A DNA stretch of 64,000 bases from Parapristionchus giblindavisi (taxonomy: Eukaryota; Nematoda; Chromadorea; Rhabditida; Diplogasteridae). Positions 49,496 through 62,420 of this stretch are shown one piece after another. Position 1 is the first letter of the stretch, and every line of letters begins with the position of its first letter. The notes under the pieces are model-generated. The model made no database searches, was not told the origin of the DNA, and was given only the letters and a program-made list of their open reading frames with translations. Made by a program: the position numbers and the translations under genes. Location: the NCBI GenBank assembly GCA_943737045.1, contig CALSFV010000271.1:124001-188000 (forward strand), in the 5' to 3' direction.

Positions 49496-50719
49496 ATAAA
49501 ATAATAATAAAATAATGTAAAATAAAGACGAGAGATAGGTTGTTTACTGAAATGTTTACACGCTTCGGTGGATCATTGAAGAGATAGAGGAAATGACTTA
49601 AAACGTCAACTTTCCTCTTTTCTCTTTGCTTTTATCTACTCTTGTTTTTTTCTTGGTTTGCAGCGGTTGAATGTTCAATCTATGCTAAATCACAGAGCAC
49701 ACCAACGTAATGATAGATAAGTTTTTATAGGCGTAGTCTAGATCTTTAAACGAAAAATGTAGCGAGCATTCGTCTTTCTTGAAAAAAACCGAACATTTGA
49801 TCGTAAAAGATTGAAAGAATCAATTCGATGATATTCCAAAATAAACCACCAACGAGATTGCAAGAGGGTGTACTTATATTTTTTGAAGTATTTCGATGGA
49901 AAATCGTGGAGGATCATATGGAAAAAAGTGATGGACAGGTGAGAAAGAGGATCTCAAACAGTTGTTCACCCGTATTCCCCTAATCGAGTAATTTGAGAAG
50001 AGGAATGAATATCAGTGGGGGATTTTATGAAGGAACAGGTGCCACTATGGACTTGATCATAAACTACTTGAACCATTGCTTTAAATTCTTCGAAATCGTG
50101 AAACTTCGAAATATATGCAGTTTTTATGCAGTGTCAGATCTCGCAGAACAGAGCAGTCTGAAATGATCATAATGTATATTTATTATATGTTTCATCTCGA
50201 GAATGTTATGAAAGATATGCGAAATGTAATGATGTTTTTGTCGTGTTCTTTATTCCATCATGTACGACTACATTCTGTAAAAGTTGCAATCCAGTGATTG
50301 CAACTATTATCGCAACTTCTCCTTTTAATATGTATTTTAATTGTTTACGAAAAAAACTCTTTTCTCGTTTCTCCAAGATGCGATAAATATATTATTATTA
50401 CATGCATTTCAACCTTTTACTAATAATGGTTATTTGTATAATACACCCTTTCCTATAATTGAACTAATGTGGTATATTGCTCCATATGGTACATGGCCTT
50501 CTCGTTCTCACAGAATTCATCTCAAAATATATAATAATCGAAAAATCATTGGATAATACAACAGGCAAATGTGAGAGAGCCAACCCGTCTGATCAATCAA
50601 TCAATAAACATAAACGAGAATCTATGGAGGTCATCGGGAAAAATCAATAGTGCATGGGGAACAGTGAGCAACAAGGTCCAAAGATCAAAATATAAAGATT
50701 CAAGATCAAAGATCAAAGA

Positions 50720-53700
50720 TCATTGAATCGAACAAGCATTGCTTCTCTGAGTGCCGCCACGCCTATTTTGGACGTTATTCAGGCGTGCCAGGTCGTCCTG
50801 AAGACGCCTTTCGCGTTCCTGAAAGAATTCCCAGATCAAAGATCAGAGATTAAAGATCAAGAATCAGAGATCAAAGATCAGAACCCACCTTGAGTAACTT
50901 GAGGCGTTGTTCCATTCGGATTTGATAGCAGACTAGGCGATATGTGCCATTCACGGCACATCTAAAATTCATTTTAATTCTTCAAAGATCTATATTCTTC
51001 AATCTTTCAAGACTTTTGATAGTTGATAGGTAAAATACTCTATTCGAACTATGGCTCTTTTTTGTAATTGGCAATCACTTTCTGTGTGATAAACGCAAAT
51101 TTAGTATTCATTTTAGGGTAATTTTAGGTTTTAGGGTCATTTTATGGTAAATTTTAGGGTCATTTTAGGGATTGAAAATATTCGTACCGTGCTCCTTGTG
51201 GTTCAGACTCTTGTAGAAGGGCTGAATCAATTCCCATCAATCGTAGCCTATCCTGTGTACCCTCTGGTTCTTCTTCCTCATGAAGAGTACTCGGAAATTT
51301 ACATTCCCGAATCCAGTACATTTTCTAAATTTATTCATTTAATTGTCTTTTATTCAAGTCGCGAATCAGCTCATACAAGGTAATGCTCATAAACAGTGTA
51401 AACCATGAGAGAGATCAATTTATAATCTATATTTTTATTAGGAATATAAAATAATATTTTAATTTGAAATGTAATATTTTTATCAGCCTTTTTGCTAGAT
51501 TGAATGGCATGCGAAAGTTTTCATCCTACTTTGAAACATACACCAAAAGCCCAAAACTGTTTTCGGTGATGTATTTCTCCTTTTTGGAAGCCACGTTATC
51601 TTTCTGGCTGTCAGAGATTTCAAATAATCAGAGCGATGTTTTTTATTAGATAAAACGTTGATGATGATAAATACCAACCTTTACTTCGGAAATGATCAAC
51701 CGCGAGAGTGGAGACATCTCCAGCATTCGTCTAATCAATTCTTGTGCGAACAGTGATAGATACTCCGGCAGAGTGAACTTGCCCTCGAGCACTTTCTGAA
51801 ATTATGAAAAGACTTGAAGATATATCCCGAGCTAGTTTTATTCTCCGCTCTGACCACACTCTCTCGTGGACAAATAATGCGAGAGAGTGTTTGAAATTAG
51901 TTGTGGATGTGATAATAAGCAGGAGGGCTGAGGAACAAAAGGGCTTAAGAAAGCGACTTAATGTGACTTACGCTCTTAAGGTCTTGTACGGTCTCTCCTC
52001 GGAAAGGTGTCACTCCAACTAGAATAAAATAGAGTAGCACTCCAAGGGCCCAAATGTCTACGGCGCGGCCGTCGTATGAGGAATCTCTGAGAAAAAGTAA
52101 CCTACTCATGGCAAACTAGAAAGATAGTCATCATCATATAGTATGGCATACTGCCTTTGACATAGAGCTAAAGAGCTTACTTAAAGAGCTCCGGAGCCGC
52201 GTACGGTGGAGATCCACAGAAAGTGTGCAGTGGACCTGCAAATCGCATTTTTCTCCTTCATCCAGGTAGATATTTTTTCTTCAAATTTTTATTTTCAAGA
52301 ATAACGCAAGAGTGTTTGCAACCAACCCATTGTTTTCACAGGAAGATGCATTCTAAAGAGATTTTTCCGATTTTTCCGGTTTTTTACAGGAAATACCGTT
52401 TTCCGCAAATTTCCGAAATGTATTTTCCGCAGATGTGCACTCACCATCGGTCAAGGATCGACTGAAACCGAAATCGACCAGTTTGAGAGTGCCTCCTGGT
52501 TCACTGAACATTATATTTTCCGCTTTGATATCGCGATGCGCCAGGTTCAGAGAGTGCTGCAATGTTTATTTGTTATTTTAATAAATAAATAAATATATTT
52601 TATTTTGTTGTTGTTAATCATTTATTTATTTATTTATTTATTTGATACACCCGTGACAGGTGCGACAGCAAATACAGAAACGATGAGAAAAATAATTATA
52701 ATAATGATGATGATAATGATCATGATATTATTATTACTAAATGTGCAACAGCCGAGACGATCTGAGCAAAGAGCGGTCGGGCTTCCTTTTCCGTCAACTT
52801 TCCCTGTAACAAAATATACTGGCTATAATTATTCTAGCATATTTTAAAAAAAATATGAATCTCAAAAACATGAAGATCTTTGCGAGATACACGTTGCTTT
52901 ATTTGATTATTGACATTAGCGGGATACATCAAAACAGCCAGGAAAAAGACGGGATGTCAAAATCGATATGCTTACTCCGGTAGTTTTCTACTGCATACAT
53001 AATAAATATGCTTGAGGAAAACTATATTTATAGTTTAAAAATTTATGTCAGTTGTGGTACTTTAAATAAATCAATTGCAATTACTCTGGTATTTCCAAAC
53101 TAGCAGTCTACTTAAATTACGTCACTGACTAGAAGTTTACTGCAGGTTTACAATAAGTTAAAGAACATTTAACGAAATGCATTATAGTATTAGACACCAC
53201 TTGTAGTAATACAATACAATACAATACTGCATACTTTATCCTTTCAGCATATAGTATGCGGAGGGGTCAAAGCAGGGGAACATGTAGTAAACTTACTTCT
53301 AACTCGAAGTATACTTGTAAGTCTACTTCAAGTGGGAATGATAAGTAAACTACTAGTTTTAAAATACAAGAGTATGTACCTTGTCATGAACATAGACATA
53401 CAACTCTCCGCCTCGAGCAAATTCACAAACAAGATGTACCCGAGAGATCGTTTCCACAACCTGAAATGGATTCTTTAGAGGCACACCCCGAGATAATTTG
53501 ATATGCTCCGCTCTGGCAATGCTCTCTGGCATTGTTTATGAGCGATTTTCAATGATGATTAAAAATCAACATCACTACAAACATCGATGATTTTTCTCGA
53601 TTTAATTTTTATGTATTAAATGAAATTAGAAACAAAGTGAGTAACTGTACCTCAAATAACCTAATGATATGTGGATGATTAGCCTTTTCCATACACTCAA

Positions 53701-56700
53701 TCTCTCTCTGTAATAGCCTTTGTGCCTTTTGGTCCATCTTCGCCTTCTCCATTACCTTGACTGCCACTCGCTCTAAAGTTTTTTTGAGCTTTAATTATTA
53801 ATTATTATTATTATTGTTATTATCTTCAGGAACGTTATTTTTCATGATAGCTGTGGCTCTGTATTTCATATTTAATTTAATTTAATTTAATTTATCTACG
53901 CCCGAGGCGCAACGATATTTGTTCGCATTGTCGTTTTTCTTCATTTCAAACAGTTCCTAGAATCGATCACAAGTTCGTGCATACGAGATTTCATAATCAC
54001 ACCAACTTTCGGTGCAAGATGTATCTATCATCTCTGCTCCAGTCACGCTACATATGAATCCCATTCCCTAATCCCATCAATTTATAATATATATCGCTGT
54101 ACATTTATTTGATATATAATATTTCCACTCTAGTGAATCCTCTCAAAACACTGCATAATGCGCAATTTTACACATCTCCGAGATTTCAGCATATATTGGG
54201 AATTAAAATCTTTCAAATTTAACTTCTAAAGAATTGATTCTTGAGTACATTCTTATCGGGCAGTGAAATATAATAATTGTGCGACATTATGCGAGAGTTA
54301 GAGGCATATTTTATAGTGTTTAGTAATGATTCAGATTATTCTAAGACTTCATGATTCATATATATAGCAGTCGCTTTAAAGGGAGCCTAATCTCTCTCAA
54401 TGGTCTCTCCAATGCGCACACTATTTCTCTGTTCTCTAACAACGAGAGAGCGTAGGCCCCTGAAGAGACCGTTGACCAAGGTTTCGGTCCCTTTAAGGCT
54501 CGTAAAATGCATTAGGAAGATTTTTGTGCTAACTATAAGCATAAATAAGAGATCTCTGGAAAACTCTTAACATCTTGTCCCGGAAACTGCCGAGAAATGG
54601 GCACATTACGTGAGGAAAAGGACGAGAGCACTCGTCATTCCTTTTTCAGAGCGATTCATTTAATATTATTACATATTTATTAATATTAAACCAGGAACCG
54701 AGTCACGCAACCTACGCATAAACTATTCGTGTGTTCCCAGAGTTCAAACAGCGTACGATACGATGAAAATACTAATAGACAATAATATTTTTGACGTAGC
54801 TCAAACATCTTCTTTTGGATGTTTGATAGTTTGAACATAGCATTTTTGGATTCTATGGACTCTGTTATAATGAATTTTACGTAAAATCATCTTTTAACTA
54901 TATTAGTTAGGCATCTAAGATTTTTTTAAAAATAATGTTTTTTTTAAATACCTTGGGTCAGAACATGCACTCCGACTTTGACCTTGGAGAAATTGCCCGT
55001 TCCCAGTTCCTTTCCCAATCGATAAAAACCAATCCTCTTGCCTATTGCTACCTGCAACGATCTGTCCTTAGAACAGGAAACACTCTATCAGACACTCATC
55101 TCTGACAACTCTTTGACATGGTTAATAATTACGGTATAGTACTGTGCTTTTACCGTCTCTTTCAATTCTGCGTACTGCCTCACTTATTCGCTCTATCTTT
55201 TTTCTCTTTCACACCATGATTTTCGAAACGCTGTGGACTGTCAGCATATCATATACATGAAATTAAAGTAGCTTTTTTTTTACATATGTCACGGTGTCAC
55301 GAATTCTGATAATAACAAAGGCCATTATCTATTCAAATATTCAATGTATGGCCGAAAAAAGTGTGACCACATACCTGTCTATGAGTCTCCTCATTATTAG
55401 CCAAATCCTTGAGCACTTGATCGTACGTGATGAGAAATCTATTTAAAAAACGGTTTTTCATCATTAAAATTATGTATTGACTTTACAGAAAAATCGATAA
55501 AGTCAATGAATTTACCGGTCCGCTAGTTCGTTCGATGACTGGACGGGCAACGAGAGGGCGGAGGTGGTGCGTGCGGTCAGAGGCGAACCGCGAGTCTAAA
55601 CGTAGAAAGTCCGGAATGACACAACGAATCGCGGACTACGAAAATGAGGCAAACGTGAGCATTTTCCTCATTACATAGAGTGGAGGGATGATATTGGCAT
55701 TGCTTTGATTATGTTAATGGTTACAGTTGAATATGACTGAATGATGGAAAAGTTCGTACTGGAAATCCGAAAAAGCAGAGGTGAATCAGTTTTTTATCAC
55801 ATCATTTTCCCCCACAATTCGATTTCGCGAGTCCTCAACATCCACAACATATTTCGGTAAAGGGTTTAAACCACAAAGTTCTAAATATTCATGAAAAAAA
55901 CCTTGCTGTGATTTCGATTTTTAAAATTGATTTTTAAGATTGTTCTTTAATATTCTACCCTTGACGGTGGTAGTGGATCACTCTGGCGACTTTGGAGTCC
56001 TGAGCGGAGTGGAGATGGTGAGGGACCGGCTTCAGACGTTTCACTGCTAAATAAGTATTTTTTAATAATATTTAAAAAGCAGTCAAACTCAAGGCTTTTT
56101 GTGCGGCTTATTCTAGTTTTGAGAACAAATTATTAGTTGAAATATAGTGATTCCAAGATTTTCTAGTGGTAATGAAAGGTGCTGGAAGCATATAGAGTTT
56201 CAAAAGTAAAATAGTTCAATTCAGCCTTAACGCATTTATTCAAGCGGTGACTCTAATTTGCATGGTTTTCCAATCACTCCTCTTTGCGTGCTTCAGAAAA
56301 GAAATACAAAAAACTAGAACAATTTCTTTTTGTTGATAAGATACCGTGCAAACTAAACAAAGGATAGTGATATCCGTCTACCCCTTTTCTGCCCTCATAT
56401 ATCACCTCTTCTCATTATATTTGATGGAATAAATAAATAAATATATAAATCATAGAATATAATCTCACTCATCATCCTCGCTTTCACTACGATCTGCAGT
56501 CGAACTGGGCTCGGAATAAGCTTCCCTGAAGAGATCAAAGATCAAAGAGCAAAGAGCAAAGATCAAAGATCAAAGATCAAATTTCAAAAGACCAAACCTT
56601 GTTCTTAGAAGATCTAGACGTCTAACGACTGGTCGAACAGCAATGGATTGGCGTCGAAGCGCTTCCGCATCAGCAGCCGCTTGACCAACCTGAAAGATCA

Positions 56701-57048
56701 AAGATCAAAGATCAAAGATCAATCACAATTTGTATTCTCTACAAGCTCTATGCAGTTTTGTCACCCACGGTAGAAAGTGTTAAAGGGAGCGTAACCTCAC
56801 TCAATGGTCTCTTCGCCGCGCAATGCTCCCTCGTTGTCAGAGAACAGAGAAATAGTGTGCGCAATGAAGAGACCATTGAGTGAGGTTACGCTCCCTTTAA
56901 AAAACCAAAGATCAGTGATCTATCGCACAACCTGTTGGCGCTTGAATCGAGCGAACATGGGCTGATTTGGCGGTGGTGGAGGACGATGGTCGGAATGTGG
57001 ACAATGCTTATTGGTGGAATTGACTCCGAAGAGCAGTTTAACTAGCAT
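50720..57048 (-). CDS. NIM1K: NIM1-type serine/threonine protein kinase
   Basis: Seventeen exons: 57048-56932, 56689-56598, 56525-56469, 56043-55959, 55595-55516, 55438-55375, 55051-54952, 53772-53651, 53460-53380, 52803-52738, 52556-52445, 52235-52181, 52086-51972, 51795-51679, 51324-51188, 50961-50889, 50818-50720; about 520 residues. Order: Ser/Pro-rich N-terminal extension, RIGFYRLGKELGTGNFSKV (Gly loop), VAVKV (ATP Lys), HRDIKAEN catalytic loop, DFGFS, FCGSPPYAAPELF activation segment/APE, then VDIWALGVLLYF. The C-terminal tail has LRLMGID and NGTYR blocks like vertebrate NIM1, followed by a basic Arg-rich end. All catalytic residues are present, so an active AMPK-related kinase is expected; the activation loop Thr in LHTFCG is the likely phosphorylation site. 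Family assignment rests on the segment around the Gly loop, the APE region and the C-terminal block. Confidence 0.93.
51822..51912. mobile_element. Family A hairpin MITE in kinase intron
   Basis: CCCGAGCTAGTTTTATTCTC...ACTCTCTCGT pairs with GCGAGAGAGTGTTTGAAATT...AGTTGTGGATG. Confidence 0.8.
53083..53374. mobile_element. Family C element in kinase intron
   Basis: Left end ACTCTGGTATTTCCAAACTA, right end complementary to it (CTAGTTTTAAAATACAAGAG). Between them are repeated TCTACTTAA / TTAAGTAGA-type blocks and ATTTAACGAAATGCATTATA, also found in the large palindrome at 29552-31702. Confidence 0.75.
53474..53548. mobile_element. Family A element, left half only
   Basis: TTTAGAGGCACACCCCGAGA...CTCCGCTCTGGCAATGCTCT; the right arm is missing. 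Kinase intron. Confidence 0.6.
54373..54506. mobile_element. Family B palindromic MITE in kinase intron
   Basis: TTTAAAGGGAGCCTAATCTC...CAATGGTCTCTCC pairs with GAGACCGTTG...GGTCCCTTTAAGG, with CTCTAACAACGAGAGAG in the loop. Confidence 0.82.
56527..56725. repeat. GATCAAA heptamer arrays in kinase introns
   Basis: GATCAAAGATCAAAGATCAA-type arrays occur on both sides of the 56689-56598 exon (about 56527-56580 and 56695-56721), one immediately before the exon acceptor in the sense orientation TTTGATCTTTCAG. Similar arrays are in introns of most other genes here. Confidence 0.75.
56780..56900. mobile_element. Family B palindromic MITE, near-perfect copy
   Basis: TTAAAGGGAGCGTAACCTCA and its complement form the two ends; the arms extend about 45 bases (TCAATGGTCTCTTC). 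The inner loop is GCTCCCTCGTTGTCAGAGAA. It is in intron 1 of the kinase gene. Confidence 0.9.
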
Positions 57049-57378
57049 CGTAGTAGAGGAAGATATGACAGGAAATGAGGAGAAATATCGGAATATAGAT
57101 GAGGGGGGGTAGTGGGGAGGGTAGAGGGAGAGGGAGAGGGAGATTGGAGAGGAAGAGGGAGAGATATGGAGGATGGGAAGGAACTACGTGGATGACATGC
57201 GCGATCGTGATAAATGAACAATTTATTTTTCCCGCAACAATCTGAAATACTATAACGTAAACATTTAAGATGTTCTCTGAGAGAAGGAGAATACGTTATG
57301 GTACGATGTCGGATTTCTGGAAACCAGCTGTTTATGGTAAGCTGAGTGCTGAAAATGAGAGGATGACTTACCCTCTCA

Positions 57379-57484
57379 TAAAGGTCCGAGCTAACTCTCC
57401 GCTCTAGCAACGCTCTCTCGTGAAAAAAAGAACGCGAGAGAGTGTTTCTTGAGCGGAGGTAAAATTAGAACGGATGTCCGTTTA
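57379..57484. mobile_element. Family A hairpin MITE
   Basis: AAAGGTCCGAGCTAACTCTC...CGCTCTCTCGT pairs with ACGCGAGAGAGTG...GAGCGGAGGTAAAATTAG. Confidence 0.8.
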
Positions 57485-58029
57485 ATTCGTGAAAATCGAT
57501 TCCTATCTTTGATATTTGAATTTCCGAACAAAAGTCGAAGATTTTTGAGAATTTCCTTCATAATTTTTAGATTGTCATAAGCAATTTGTGAGATACGAAA
57601 AGGCTAATAAGCAGAGGCGTGACCATTGGTTACGTCACGGATTAATTATATTGATTATATCATCAAACTAAGTGATTGCCTCATGAAAGCCCCACATTCA
57701 GTCGAATTCTGCCTACTTCTTTCTGCTGTCTATTTGCTTTTCGAAAGTCTTTTGGTTAGAAAATCTTTTTTTTCGCTGCATAGCTTTCTTTAAAAATCAA
57801 CACCTTTCTAGTGCTTTATTATAATGCATTGCACTTTTTATTGACGTAGATTTCGGGGGAGTGGTGTTGTATCAATTTTAAGTATAACATGTCTTGTTCA
57901 ATTATTAATGCCACCACCTTACTGCAATTCTTTCTTCCCCTTTCAGATGCAATACCCTCAGAAATTTTTAAAACAGCTCAACTCTCTCAACATTTCGGCT
58001 CTGCCCTACAGAATACTGAATTTTTAAAC

Positions 58030-58115
58030 TCGCGTCTAAATAGAAGTAGACTTGCAAATCTACTTCAAGTGGGAATGATGATAAACTAGTAGTTTTAAAA
58101 TACCATAGTGGTTCA
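58030..58115. mobile_element. Family C terminal fragment
   Basis: AGTAGACTTGCAAATCTACTTC...CTAGTAGTTTTAAAATACCA, nearly identical to the right end of the 53083-53374 element. Confidence 0.6.
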
Positions 58116-59671
58116 CTACTCGACAAAATGTCCTTTCTTAAGTTTATGTAAGTATTGTACTTGACATGGTTAACGAAGAGTTGGGTCATCTAGTTTATCG
58201 GTCAAGCGCGTTTCGGGTATTCAACCCATCATCTCTGACAATTACCTCAAACTTGGGTAATTAAACTGAGTTTATATTTGTCCTGTTTGTACATCAAATT
58301 GATCTTTGATCTACGGAATTAACTGAATATTTATTATTTAATTCTCATTTGCTTGTCTGGGTTACCGTATATTATATTTTCTTCATTTGCTCTTACAATT
58401 AGATAATGATTATCTGTAAATTCGCGAGATTAGGTCTCTATCCAGTTTTCATTGACAGTAATTAGATCAATTAATCAATTATCCGTTCCCATTTGAAATT
58501 CGACTGAAATTATACGAGTAGTGAACATCTTCAAATTCTCTTTACATCTCTTCACATATTTTAATGAGTATTCAAATTTATGAAATCTGAGCTGCAAATG
58601 GCACAAAACACGCTGATTATTGATTTTTTTCCGAAATACGGAAATATTTTTAGGCGTTTAAATTGGTATAAAAGGATATATACACCCATACACATGAATT
58701 TTTAAATCCACTATTGAACATTTTATCCCACAAAAAGCCCTTAATCAGTCCCTTGTCATTTCCTAGAATTTTGATGAGTCATACATCTTTTATACTCTCC
58801 CATCCCCTCACTTCCCCTTCCACTTCTGTTTATCATCTCCTTATCCATATAAATGATGTTGATCCATTCACTCCCTCTATCACAACAGTAAACATCTCAT
58901 TATAATAATCATTCGCTATACATATTCGTAAATCCTCATTTACATGATTGTTTTTGCTACGTGACTATTGATAATAATTAACATGAAACGTTTGTGTCAA
59001 TATATCGTCACCACATCCCCGTCACCTATGTCGAGAATGAATCGAATTACAGACTACAGTAATTCCTCGAAAAAAATTTAAGCGATTAGACCGTAGTGCG
59101 TGATATTCGCTCTCGCTTTAATCATTACCAGAGAGTATTGTCAAAGGTATACTGTAATATTGCGTATCAATCGAACGATTGCCGTAAGATATTTTTGAAA
59201 ATTTACAGTGCGCATCATTCTCGGACCAGTCTTAAATGTTTGTATATTGTTTTTTCTGCTTAATTAAAATTTTATTCCACTTTTTTTAGTCATTAAAATA
59301 ACATATTATCACGGAAACTCATGATTAAGACTTGAGAATAGAAAAATATTTATACACAAGGGAATTAAATGATGCGCGCAAATGCACGCCGCGGGACGCA
59401 TGTACAAAATGAGATCGGCTGTACTGTAGAATATTATTTTTAACCATTTCTACGCCATTAGCACCGTCACATGCTCATCGTATCTTGCTATATCACAAAT
59501 GAAACTTATTCCAGCATAGGCTCTCAAGAGCTATGTACCTTGGAACTTTACTTACTGGTAGGCAAGGGTGATTAATTAAATATCAAAGTTAAATATATAA
59601 ATAAATAGCCAACCGGAAGTGAAGCTGAAGACTGGACGTTCTTCAGGTAAATCGCTCTCGTGTTCATGATG

Positions 59672-59778
59672 TACCTTTAAGGACTTGGTTGAATGTCCGC
59701 TCTGGCCACACTATCATAAGCGAGAGCACTTGGCTAGAGCGGATATCATGAGGTTAGAACTTGTTGTTGACCGTTTAA
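59672..59778. mobile_element. Family A hairpin MITE
   Basis: TGTACCTTTAAGGACTTGG...TGTCCGCTCTGGCC pairs with GGCTAGAGCGGATATCATGA...GGTTAGAACTTG. Confidence 0.72.
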
Positions 59779-59913
59779 AATACACTTGTTTAATTGGTAC
59801 GGGAGTAGCCAGCCACTGCCACAATGATTTCTATGTTTAGAGAGAGAGAGTTCAAGCGAGATAGCATGTAGATCAGAGAGAGCGCGAAGAGGGAAGGGAG
59901 GGGTTGATTGATA

Positions 59914-59918
<5 letters not shown>

Positions 59919-59955
<37 letters not shown>

Positions 59956-59965
59956 TCTCTCTCTC
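59919..59965. repeat. (CT)n microsatellite
   Basis: CT run. Confidence 0.8.
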
Positions 59966-60389
59966 TGTTTAGCAGCCAGAAGCAAGGCAATTACACAAGT
60001 ACATTTTATACGAGCAATATCGAATAAATAATACCAGAGCTGAGAAACGAGGAAGAATCAGACATCTAGATTTTCTTGGCGCGAAGCCAAACAATCATCT
60101 AGGGTGTACTTTTAAGGACGACCATTAAAAATGAGGAACGGACAGAAGTAATAGTGGTGCTTCCTCACAGTAACTTTACAGGTAAACACCTCCAAATCGA
60201 ATCAACCACTCAGACGATAACGAATAATATGAGGGAATTAAACGATTATCGTTTATACAAAGATCGGGGTAGTATACCATTTGTCCCACTCAAAATTAAG
60301 AATTGAGGAGTTATGAATCACAGGGTCTATCATTGACATGGGTCTAAGCTCTAAGGTCTCATATGCTAAGGTCTAAACTTTCATATGCT

Positions 60390-60488
60390 CTAAGTCCACC
60401 AAAAGTGCTAATTAACCTACTCTCTGATTACGAAAGAGTGTGACCAGAGCAGCGAATTTCAAAGGATAGTTGAGTTGCACATTTAAAA
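60390..60488. mobile_element. Diverged family A element
   Basis: CCACCAAAAGTGCTAATT...ACTCTCTGA with AAAGAGTGTGACCAGAGCAG...GTTGCACATTTAAA; the arms are degraded. Confidence 0.5.
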
Positions 60489-60493
60489 AGCGC

Positions 60494-60594
60494 TTAAAGG
60501 CACACCAAGAGCTAATTTGAAACTCTAGACTGTATGCCTACTAGAGAACGTTGCCAGATCGGAGCGCAAAATTAGCTCGGGTGAGCATTGAAAC
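60494..60594. mobile_element. Family A hairpin MITE
   Basis: TTAAAGGCACACCAAGAGCT...AATTTGAAACTCTAGAC pairs with GATCGGAGCGCAAAATTAGC...TCGGGTGAGC. Confidence 0.75.
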
Positions 60595-62420
60595 GAGACC
60601 ATAATCGGTATACATGATGAAGGCTATGGAAAGGATGGGAAAGGATGCGCTTGTTAGTGTAGGAGGAGAAGATATGCGTTGTTATGGAAACCTTTTAGAA
60701 TAATAACAATGATAAAGAAATGAATCCGGTGAACCATATCATTCTATTATTATATGGATATACATGCGTATATTCTAAGCAGTAATCCTATCGCTTCTCA
60801 TAGGATCGTGACTCTTTTGAAAGATAATCCAGGATGTCTTATCTCGTGCACTAAATGTAATATTTCCGAATACAAAAGAGTTTCAGATTTTAGAGGGATG
60901 GCAAAGGTCTGTGAGGGATATCTGTATGCTGTCTCACTATTCACTCACATAATCGATGGGCGCAGACATGGGGGTGCCCCTTGTAAAATTAGGGCTTTTG
61001 GAAATTTTGTGGAATGCCCCCGTAATTAATGACGTTTTTGTGAAATTTTTGGAAAAAAAAGTGAAGACCCCCCCCTAAAATTAACCATTTTTCGTTCGGA
61101 TGCCCCCTGTAGAATCGAACTCCAGGTACCCCTCCCATGTATGACTGACATCATAGATATCTTCATAGGCGATAACTACCTAGAGAGTGGGGTGAATCAT
61201 CCAAACTAATTACCACTCTTCTTTTCTAGTTTCACATCCAACAATAAGGGAAAAAGTAACGAAAAGTAAAATGTACGTGGGAAAAAGGAGCGCACAAGTA
61301 GAGATTGATGTTTTCTATTCGTTTCATTTCGTTTCTTTTTTAAACTACAGCATTGTTTCAAACTTCGATATCATTTCATTCTGTATTCACAATGATTTTT
61401 TTTAAAGATAAAATAAAATTTCACATTTCTTGGGTTCTGCTTCTCTTTTACACTGTTCAAACAAAATAGTCATACGTTGTGGTAAAATTTATCATAAATG
61501 CGTACTTTATAATCCTCTCTGCTACTATATCACAAATCTAGTACAAACATTAACAATAATAATTAACTAATGCGTGCACTCGAGCAAAATGTTTCATGGA
61601 GAACAAAAGTTATAGCGAACACTTAAATACACACCAAAGCCAACTCAAACGGCAATAGCGGGGATAGACTCAACTGGTTCCCCCCTTTAAGCAAAGATTA
61701 CTAGAAGCTATAGATGGTTTTGAAGCGAGACAGAAAACATCCCTAATGATAATGTATAGGAGGATAAAACATAGGTAAATCACAAATCACAGTAGGGAGA
61801 GGGAGGAGATCCTCCGCTTATCCATATTTCTTTTCATGATTACTAGTAATAGTAGTAGTGATAACGGGGCTTCAATATCGGATAATTGGAAGTGTGACAG
61901 GGAAGACAACACGGAGAGGAAGAGGGAGGAGTAGGGCAAAAAAACGAGAGAGCCAATCAGTGCCTTATTGAAAGTGGGGGGGTACTCAAAACAGGGATGA
62001 ATATGAAGAAGGTGAAGCTTAATAAGAAGAAGGGGGAAAGGATATGAAGATCTTCTCCAACACCGTCTACATCCCCATCAATGAATCTACTCCTCCCTCT
62101 AGGAATACATACAAGCCCCTAATCTATATCATTTCCCACTCACACAAACATGAGTCGGAAGGAAGGAGGGATTAAAAGGACGATTAGGGGGGGGGGGATA
62201 TAACCCCATGATGACTAGAATATCGATTGATGAATTACGATTATTGATCGATCCCTGTCTAATCGATATCACTTTACAGTATACATTATGGTAGAAATGT
62301 CTTTGGGAGCGAGAGCAAATTACGGTAGGCACAGGTAGAGCGAGGAAAACAAATAAATCAATCAATACAACATTGAATACGGTATCAATCAACCAATAAA
62401 TGAGGAAATAAATTGGAAAT

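Larger units (their letters stand above)
42732..50719. other. Intergenic region between HST 5' end and kinase 3' end
   Basis: An 8 kb region holding the HST promoter and the kinase 3' UTR. No exons were recognised; the open frames trace to CT/GA microsatellites and palindromes. It contains three family A copies (one partial), an inverted-repeat element, a retroposon copy, a split R1 repeat and several GAGAGG or CT tracts. Confidence 0.6.
57049..62420. other. Intergenic region between kinase 5' end and transporter 3' end
   Basis: Holds the kinase promoter (G/A-rich 57100-57175 upstream of the ATG) and the transporter 3' UTR. It contains four family A copies and a family C fragment. The 91-codon ATG open frame at 60754-61029 lacks recognisable domains and runs into C/G homopolymer-rich repeat-like sequence, so I do not call it a gene. 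A G homopolymer lies near 62189. Confidence 0.55.
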
